Shown here piece after piece: positions 56,349 through 64,000 of a stretch of DNA of 64,000 nt (positions are counted from its first letter, which is position 1; each line of letters starts with the position of its first letter). Source of the DNA: Pristionchus mayeri (lineage: Eukaryota > Nematoda > Chromadorea > Rhabditida > Neodiplogasteridae); NCBI GenBank assembly GCA_036245805.1, contig BTRK01000005.1, positions 47,417,216-47,481,215 on the forward strand, written 5' to 3'. The notes below the pieces were generated by a model. It saw only the letters and a list, made by a program, of their open reading frames with translations. It was not told the origin of the DNA and ran no database searches. Both the position numbers and the translations under genes were made by a program.

Positions 56349-58712
56349 ATGGATAAGAAACCGGACGTTGTCATCCGTTGGGAGGTCGATAATGTGCACG
56401 ATGTCGACTCAGATGCAATCACTCCGTCCGGAATTGAATACGCTAATGATCTACCATGGTTAGTCAAACATAAAATATAATAGTTCTATTTTGTTTTTGT
56501 AAGCTTTCCCTGTGCACTGGCATATAGTAAAAAATAGCGGTTATAGGGTATTTTTAATTAAAAAATATGTAATATTGATTAAACTTACGCGCGAATTTTT
56601 CAAGGAGAATGGAAGTTCGTACTCAGACAATAGCGAATGTAAAGCACCTCAGCGTCTTCATTCATTCTAACTGGTATAGTGAGGTCAGTTTGCAACACAT
56701 TTCAATTAGGAATTAGTTATTTTATGATATATACACAACTAAAATGGTGCTCCCAATGTAATACAGTTCATTTCTAGGGTAATGATATGTTCATTATAAC
56801 TCCATTTCGACAGGTCCAAGCTGGGAGACTGTGGGAAATCACGAGACGATTTCATGAATTACGAACTCTAAAAAACACCAAACTCATTTCAGGTGGTATG
56901 GTCGATTCAAGGAGTTTACGCACTCCGCATGAAATGCAAAGGCAAGATGGAAGAATACATACGGGTAAACTAATAATACTGAAAAGTTGAAAAAATATCC
57001 TTTTTAGTCAGATCTGTATTTGGATCAAACTACTGGATCTGGATGTGGAAACTTCTGTCCCTGGAGTGAATTGGTTGATGTGAATGAGGTATGATGTTAC
57101 ATGTGTTATTTTTTGGGGCCATACATTTACCGAAAAATGCATCGTAATCGAAATAGAATACATTTCAGGGTTACATTGAAGGAACGAAAATAACTCTCGA
57201 AGCCTGGGTTTGGGTGGGGAAAATGAGCGGAATACGGTATATTTTCGTCGTTTTTTTAAATATCGCCTATGGTATTGACGTTTGCAGGAAGAAGATATCA
57301 TTCGATTTCACTCAACCCTCTCAAGATATTAGCAATGTGATTCTCGCAATCGGTGATCGCAAACTGCATGTATCAAAGCAGGCACATGATCATATAATTC
57401 TCATTTTCATTTATAGTAATAGACACATCGTACGTTGTCATCATTGTGTTAATACATTTAATTGCATTAGGTGTATCAACTGTTCTCATAGTCCACTTCC
57501 AGCTTCTGGCCCTTCACTCTCCCGTATTCTCGACCATGTTCTTCAAGGATTACAAGGAAAGCAAAGAGGGTCAGATTGAGATAAAAGAAGTCGAATATGA
57601 GGTACAGATATACGAAATTGTGTTGTATATTGGACATTATGTACATTATATATTTCACTATGTTTCGCACAACAAATATAAAACTATGTTTTCTTCCATT
57701 TAGCATTTTGTGGACCTGCTCAATCTCATCTACCCTTCATCCTTCGAGATCACCGGTAGGAAACTCTTGCGAAAAATATATAATATCCTATTTACAGTGA
57801 AATCCATTCGCCATCTCCTGGAGCTCGCGGACCTCTTTCAGACTGAGGTTAAATAGTTCAAATATCAGATTCCAGGCAATCCATAAGATATTTATAAGCT
57901 CGTAAGCTTGCTATCTTTCTTTTCAATAATCTACATACGAATGTATACGCTACCAAATGATTTACAATTCATGACTATCTTATTCTTAATACAACTGTTG
58001 AATTGCATTCTTCACTTCAATATTTCCATTATTTTACATAAAAAAGAGCACGGATGAGAACTATGTCATGCCGACTTTGACATGCCAAATGCGGCATGAC
58101 GTCATGGTATATGTCAAAGGCTATGATATGTCTAACTCGGCATGCCGTCATATTTCTCATCCAACGTAGCACCCAAAAGTGTTCATTTCAGTCTGTCCTT
58201 CATCGTTGCGTCTCGTATCTCACAAATTCGGAGAAGTTCACCACTGCTGCCAAGCTGAAGCTGGCAGAGGAATTTCGCCTTCAGACCCTCATAGTAAGGG
58301 TATTCCAGCATTTTGATATATTCGTTGGCATAATTGATCTGTGCACAATAACAGGCAAAGGTGTTAGGATTTTCTAGGCAATGCGGGCCTTGTCACCCCA
58401 TTGTCTCTGTAGCAACAGGGCCTTTCATGTATTGGCCTGTTGCGAGACTTCAACATGAATATCATTAGACTTTCTCTAGGATTAATACAACAGTTTTTTC
58501 CGGGATAATTGTCTCAACTCAATCAAAACAGTTGCGCAAGCTATGAAGGTACTAACAACTAACATAAATTGCTAACAGAAATACATGGGCCCACTAAGAC
58601 ATCATTAAGATACACTAAATTTGTCATGTATTATTTTCAGAAAGAGCCTGAATTCAAATCCTTCTCTAATGATCTAAAGGCAGCAATCTGCGATCGTCTA
58701 CTGGACCTGTAA
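56349..58712 (+). CDS. MATH-BTB domain protein (CUL3 adaptor-like)
   Basis: Eleven exons in consistent phase, 292 residues: 56349-56458, 56605-56683, 56893-56964, 57008-57088, 57169-57236, 57288-57381, 57503-57601, 57704-57755, 57798-57847, 58192-58293, 58641-58712. MATH domain about residues 30-140 (SVFIHSNWYSE, FCPWSELVDVNEGYIEG). BTB/POZ domain about 147-250 (NVILAIGDRKLHVSKQ, LALHSPVFSTMFF, LLNLIYP), then LLELADLFQTE and a short helical tail. MATH-BTB proteins link substrates (MATH) to CUL3 ubiquitin ligases (BTB), typically in nucleus or cytoplasm. The intron after SKQ begins GC (AAGCAG|gcacat), the only non-GT donor in the gene. The intron before exon 10 contains a short hairpin. No lesions seen. 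Confidence 0.88.
58053..58165. repeat. Intronic hairpin MITE
   Basis: CGGATGAGAACTATGTCATG pairs with inverted CATGCCGTCATATTTCTCAT. CATGCCG motifs recur in both orientations between the ends. Confidence 0.7.
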
Positions 58713-59029
58713 TAATATTTTCTTCAGATCATAACTGATTTTCGAAAATTTGATTTATTTTATTCTGATGTGTTATCTTGATTAATCGTGTGCTCTTTTT
58801 ATACTGATAAATAACTTTTGCATTTACACCGTAATTATGTTGTTGGCACATGCCATTTACTGTAAATGGATATCCTGTATATTGCAAATACCCTGAATGT
58901 CACAAAAAACTAGACTTCACTAATCTGGTAATTTCCTCCTCATTCCCCTAATTTTTTCAGTGAAAAAGATGCTCAAAAATCTCTGAATGAAACTGTATCT
59001 TGTCTAGAACTGATCAAAACATTAAAAAA

Positions 59030-59548
59030 ATGTATGGCGGACAAAACCTAAACGGACAAAAGCTCAAAAGGTCACATCTCGCTGGGAATATGATTTTGCA
59101 ACTTGGGAGTTGTTACATTGTTACCAGTATGCTCTGCACTATACCACCATGATTAGATCCTTTCGCTAGGCGTTCATTAGTTTCACTCCTTGTCAACGTA
59201 TGTCAACGTTCATGGTCCAAAATTCTGAATTTGAGTGGAAATTTATGGTTAGATTAACGCCAAATGGCATAGAAAATCGAAACATCTGTTGATGGGATAC
59301 AGTAGTAACTGGGGTACTGGAATATCCATTGTTTACGATATTTGGTGCTTATCTATCCATGATTTTCCAGTCAAATTCAGAACTTTGGTCCATGAATACG
59401 TTGGTAGAGAGTGAAACTCATGAACACCTAGTGAAGGGTATACTGGTAACAATGTAACAACTCCCAAGTTGCAAAATCGTGTTCCGAGCAAAATGTGATC
59501 TTTTGCTTTTGCCCGTTTAGGTTTTGTCCGCCCCCCCCCCCAAATTTA
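59030..59548. mobile_element. 510-base palindromic element
   Basis: GGCGGACAAAACCTAAACGG pairs with CCGTTTAGGTTTTGTCCGCC. The arms match inward (AACTTGGGAGTTGTTACATT / AATGTAACAACTCCCAAGTT) to a centre near 59.28 kb. Confidence 0.85.
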
Positions 59549-59636
59549 TGGATGCATTTGAAACAATTGATATGCATAAACAACATCAGACAATTTATTC
59601 GCGAGACATCTAGTGAAGCGTTTATTTAAAGAACAA

Positions 59637-60793
59637 TTACTCAGATTCGTCTGCCGTATCCTCCTCGATCTCATCTAGGCAGCTCCATTCGCCGATAGTC
59701 TTGCAAAAGGGGCAGGGCGGACGTGATTCTCCTTGCGAACAGGAATCGTGCGTGAGCTGCAGTGCGCAAGCAAGGCATATGAGATGACCGCATCTGCAAC
59801 TTCGAAATTTCATTCGTCGTAATATTTTGAGCGCAAAATTTGTGATTAGTCGCTGCTGCGTTCTGCAAGAGTTTGAACCGAACCTGTCAAAAGCTCCACG
59901 AAGACTGGCCTCTTCGAGACAGACCCCGCAGGTGCGAGGATAGTGTCTGAAAGGACCATATTTTGATCTCATATATTGTTTGGAAAGCAAAATAGTATTT
60001 TTGAAAACAGTTTTGCCAAAAAATGGTGTCAGTAATGACAATATTGTGTACTTGTCTAAATCATGATCATATTTTGTATCATAAGATTTGATGACTTGAT
60101 GACTATAGTGTAACTTGTTATGATGTCATCCAGTGCAAATCATTATTAGTACGACACTCAAACCTTTCTCCTTGCTCATTTTCCTCTTCATGCTCGAATA
60201 GCACAACGAAGGAAGACTCGGCGTCGCAAATTGGGCAGTCCGGGGAGTCACAATCACTCGCGACTAAAGTTATCTTGTTGGACAATTGTTTTTGTTATTT
60301 GTTGGGGTATGGTTCGGTTTTGTTACATAAACAAATGTTGAGTGGCTATCAATACGCGAAACATAACCGAAAATTATGAAAAAAATCTAATAAGAGAACC
60401 GTACTCGCGTCGGCTCTGCTTCTATCCGCACAATCGAGACAGACCGCGTGCTTGCACTCGATGAACATGGCGCGACGTCGCGGATTAGCGCATCCGCACG
60501 CGACGCACACGCGAGGAAAGGGGAAGTCAGCGCTGAAAAAAGTGAATAATGCAATTTTGCAAGTTGCCACTAAAGTTCAAACCTACAAAATTGAGAATTT
60601 ACGACGACAGATATTAAGGCCGACCTTTCTTCGTTCATCCGGCGTAATTTTTCGATTCTCTCGCGAAGTCCAGCCAGATATTCCTCATAATCTACGTCAT
60701 CTTCCTCTTCTTCAAAGTATGAAACATCTGGATCTGAGCTCTCATCGTCCGAAAATTCAAAGTCGGCGAAGTTTACATCATGGCGGGCGAGAC
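59637..60793 (-). CDS. Tandem-RING protein, gene E (diverg. paralogue)
   Basis: Exons: 60793-60625 (acidic, then LRERIEKLRRMNEER), 60532-60405, 60263-60164, 59946-59884, 59793-59637 (stop). Each RING is split by its own intron. RING1: CVAC, then CKHAVC, LDC and, after the intron, DCPIC. RING2: CGVC, then after the intron CGHLIC, LAC, CPFC. The acidic end is EEDTADESE. Junction phases agree. The first exon was not found: the 60793 acceptor expects one base from an upstream exon, and no MDNVNN-type exon is visible within 1 kb. Same architecture as gene D but a shorter N-terminus and two extra introns, so an older paralogue. Presumed E3 ubiquitin ligase. Confidence 0.7.
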
Positions 60794-61084
60794 CTGACAA
60801 ACAAAACTAATTAATTAATTAGCACTAATATGTATTTTCCTATGATACAGAAAAAAAATTTAACCAAGTCAGATGGATTATTATGTCCGGAAAGTATTGA
60901 CACTTTTTTTATTTTCTATTTTATTCGATACTTTTCTATATTCAATTATATTATCCATTTCTTTATTGTTACTTCGCTCTAGCGATCAGTCATACATAAA
61001 GCGGAAACAGTGGTTGTTGCATGACGTGAGATTCGGGGAAGACACTGGGCCAGACAGCCAATCGATACTATATTCGGCTATTTT

Positions 61085-61505
61085 TTAAATTAAAAAAATT
61101 GGTCGATTTTGGGCATGAAATGGCATCACAAAATACATTATCCTCTCGCACAAGAGACCGGAGGGGGGATTGTGATAGCCCCCTCTAACACGTATGCAAA
61201 GAATATGACTGCAAATATTGTGGTGCAAAAGCGAAGGATCTGTTAGAAGAACTGGGCGAGCATAGATAGTGAGAAAGCTATATTGCTGAGTTTTCCTACT
61301 TCGGGACGGATTGTGCTTCTCGTTGGCATTCATGAATGGATGTCTCAATGTAGGGTAATAGTACGTGATCCACTGATCATGCGTATCAAGAGTGGAATTT
61401 ATCCATCGAAGATCCGATCTACGATCGAGCTTTTTCAACAGCAATGTTGTGAAAATCTGATAAAGTTTCGAGTATATTAGGTTGATGCAAAAGTTTCTTT
61501 ACAAG
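61085..61505 (-). pseudogene. Mariner transposase relic
   Basis: The minus frame reads RSDLRWINSTLDTHDQWITY, matching RSNLRWVNSIIAIDEKWITY of the 22-kb mariner. It is followed by degraded sequence. A TTAGGTTGATGCAAAAGTTT end lies at 61480-61500. Most of the element is missing. Confidence 0.7.
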
Positions 61506-61687
61506 GCATTTTTAAATTTTTGTAGCGAATACTTCGCTTATGTGAAAAGCCACGCAGGGATTATTTGAGGTAGTATTAGGCCACTACAATAATTTGTTTC
61601 TATGGAATCGATCGAAAGCCGTTCGTTAGAAAAACATTGATTGCCAAAAATGTGCAAATTTTCTTTTTTTTTTGGTCCTGTGCAAAC

Positions 61688-63542
61688 TTAAGAGACCCGC
61701 TCTGTAAGAATCGAACATAATCATCATCATGCGGACACGTTCCTCTAGGACCGGGAACCATAGGCCCTTACTGTGGTGGGAAGGAGTGCCTTGGGCCCTT
61801 GTTATGAAATTTGTATATTATTATAGGTTACGGCCATTGGGCAGAAAGAAAATATCAATGAAGGTAAAAATGGACACAAAATCATTTTTTCTTAACGATG
61901 CGAAATCGACTCAAATAACAAATTGCATATTAATTACGATGCCCGGAAGTTGTTAAAAAGGCATTTTGAGCGGAAATCGAACGATTCTTAAACTCATTTT
62001 TGGTGTTGAAATTTCACATTTTGTTGCTTTCCTGGCTCATTTCGAGCCCAATCCCTTAGGTTTTTCAACCCCAATAAACCGTGGGTCATGCTGCTTCATA
62101 ATTGTTTTGCAGCTAATCTCGGCAGCGTCTTCCCTTTCGAGAAATAATTTAATTGTACTTTTCTTACAGTAACTCGAAAATTCAAAAATTCATTTTTGCC
62201 ATTGAGAAAGATGATTTGATTTTAACGGTTACTTATACTTCTTGCATAGATATATGTGAAGACACTAAAAACAGCTCGATTTAAAACATTTCAAAAAATT
62301 CACTTTTCGCACATTCGATTACATCCTAATTTGAGCACATTTATCTCATCTCCAGAAATCTCATTCCCTTAGCTTTTTGTTTCCCAATATACAATGGAGT
62401 ATGTTCTCTCACAATTGCTTCGCAGTACTTCTTGGCAGCGTGTTCCCTTTCGGCGAATAACATTCATATTTGGGCCGTGCACAGTAACCGACAATTGAAA
62501 AATTCATTTTAGCCGAATTATTGAGAACTGTGATTTGCTTTTAACACAAGCTTAGGGATTGGGATTTCTGGGGATGAGATAAAGTTGCTCAAACATGTGT
62601 GTAATCGAAGATGTGAAAAGTGAATTTTCTGAAATGCGTGAAATCGGGATAATTACAGTGCCATTAAACACATCTTAACAAGTAATGTCAGGAACTGTTA
62701 AAAGCAAATCACAGTTCTCAATAATTCGGCTAAAATGAATTTTTCAATTGTCGGTTACTGTGCACGGCCCAAATATGAATGTTATTCGCCGAAAGGGAAC
62801 ACGCTGCCAAGAAGTACTGCGAAGCAATTGTGAGAGAACATACTCCATTGTATATTGGGAAACAAAAAGCTAAGGGAATGAGATTTCTGGAGATGAGATA
62901 AATGTGCTCAAATTAGGATGTAATCGAATGTGCGAAAAGTGAATTTTTTGAAATGTTTTAAATCGAGCTGTTTTTAGTGTCTTCACATATATCTATGCAA
63001 GAAGTATAAGTAACCGTTAAAATCAAATCATCTTTCTCAATGGCAAAAATGAATTTTTGAATTTTCGAGTTACTGTAAGAAAAGTACAATTAAATTATTT
63101 CTCGAAAGGGAAGACGCTGCCGAGATTAGCTGCAAAACAATTATGAAGCAGCATGACCCACGGTTTATTGGGGTTGAAAAACCTAAGGGATTGGGCTCGA
63201 AATGAGCCAGGAAAGCAACAAAATGTGAAATTTCAACACCAAAAATGAGTTTAAGAATCGTTCGATTTCCGCTCAAAATGCCTTTTTAACAACTTCCGGG
63301 CATCGTAATTAATATGCAATTTGTTATTTGAGTCGATTTCGCATCGTTAAGAAAAAATGATTTTGTGTCCATTTTTACCTTCATTGATATTTTCTTTCTG
63401 CCCAATGGCCCCTATAATAATATACAAATTTCATAACAAGGGCCCAAGGCACTCCTCCCCACCACAGTAAGGGCTTATGGTTCCCGGTCCTAGAGGAAAC
63501 ATATCCGCGGGGTGTTCGATTCTTACGGAGCGGGTCTCTTAA
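61688..63542. mobile_element. 1.85-kb near-perfect palindrome with TTAA ends
   Basis: TTAAGAGACCCGCTCTGTAA and TTACGGAGCGGGTCTCTTAA are the ends. Arms of about 840 bases (61688-62540 and 62700-63542) are nearly identical, down to the same 68-codon frame in both. The loop is about 160 bases. TTAA flanks suggest a piggyBac-type foldback element. The frames carry no recognised domain. Confidence 0.85.
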
Positions 63543-64000
63543 TCTGGAAATAAAAACGAATAAAGTCCCACTTACGTTCTGTTGAGAAGTTAATTAGTAA
63601 AGGTTGTTACGTCATATGGTCAATTGAAATCATAGTTTCGGAACCTCTCGGACAACTTGTGTTGCGAAATATCTCGTTTTCTTCATCAAAAATTCGAAAT
63701 TTGTATATTCGTAAATGCGGCTCTCGCGAGGAACAATGAATACTCATCATCTTTCTATGACAGCTTCAGTGTGAGAGGTTCTTCTGATTCCAAACCGTTT
63801 GAGACCATTTGGTCCAGCATCAGAAATGTTGAGCGTGAATAAACCAGTCCTTCAAGTTTCACGAACTCGAGAATCCGAAATTTGTGCCTCTCTGGAACAG
63901 CAATTTCATGAATGATCCGGCGCTCTTCTCACACTAAGATACATAGTAGTCATGCTTTACACAGATTGTGTTATTGTTGCGTTATCATTACTGCGAAAAG
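63543..64000. other. No gene recognised
   Basis: No exon chain or motif seen up to the window end. Confidence 0.4.

Noticed and set aside
56787..56990. Frame overlapping the MATH region
   Set aside because: Out of frame with the MATH exon at 56893-56964, which joins neighbouring exons in phase.
61966..63276. Two identical 68-residue proteins on opposite strands
   Set aside because: They are the two arms of one palindrome; composition and lack of domains give no support for a gene.

Overview
The window looks like accessory chromosome-arm DNA from a free-living nematode. Reasons: compact multi-exon genes with nematode-style acceptors (TTTTCAG or TTGCAG) and introns mostly of 45-500 bases, lineage-expanded families (F-box-like, tandem RING, MATH-BTB, C6-domain, Kunitz, chitinase-like) and abundant nematode-type transposons. 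A diplogastrid-like worm would fit, but the species cannot be fixed from sequence alone. Exon models were built by eye from splice sites, frames and paralogue comparison. Exon edges may be off by a base or two, and nothing was checked against a database.

Layout. 0.7-17.1 kb holds four decayed paralogues of an F-box-like family (minus, minus, plus, minus), broken by foldback elements and a hAT-type element. 11.5-26.4 kb holds three members of a tandem-RING family (A, B, C). A carries a transposon-like block with a heat-shock-element minisatellite in its first intron. B is split by an RTE-type retrotransposon flanked by 175-180 base direct repeats. C is a relic. A mariner with one frameshift sits at 22-23.4 kb. 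27.8-36.2 kb is a secreted Kunitz-domain gene whose long intron contains nested palindromes. 38.1-42.8 kb is an intact S1 serine protease. 45.2-48.7 kb is a chitinase-like GH18 gene, probably inactive. 52.0-54.1 kb is an intact tandem-RING gene (D). 54.8-55.7 kb is a small C6-domain secreted protein. 56.3-58.7 kb is an intact MATH-BTB gene. 59.6-60.8 kb is a divergent tandem-RING gene (E). 61.7-63.5 kb is a 1.85-kb near-perfect palindrome flanked by TTAA.

Function. Three families of presumed ubiquitin-ligase components (F-box-like, RING, MATH-BTB) are interspersed with secreted protease, inhibitor, chitinase-like and C6 genes. This resembles the fast birth-and-death gene content of nematode chromosome arms. 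Most local copies show lesions. RING D, RING E, the serine protease, C6 and MATH-BTB read as intact; RING E lacks an identified first exon.
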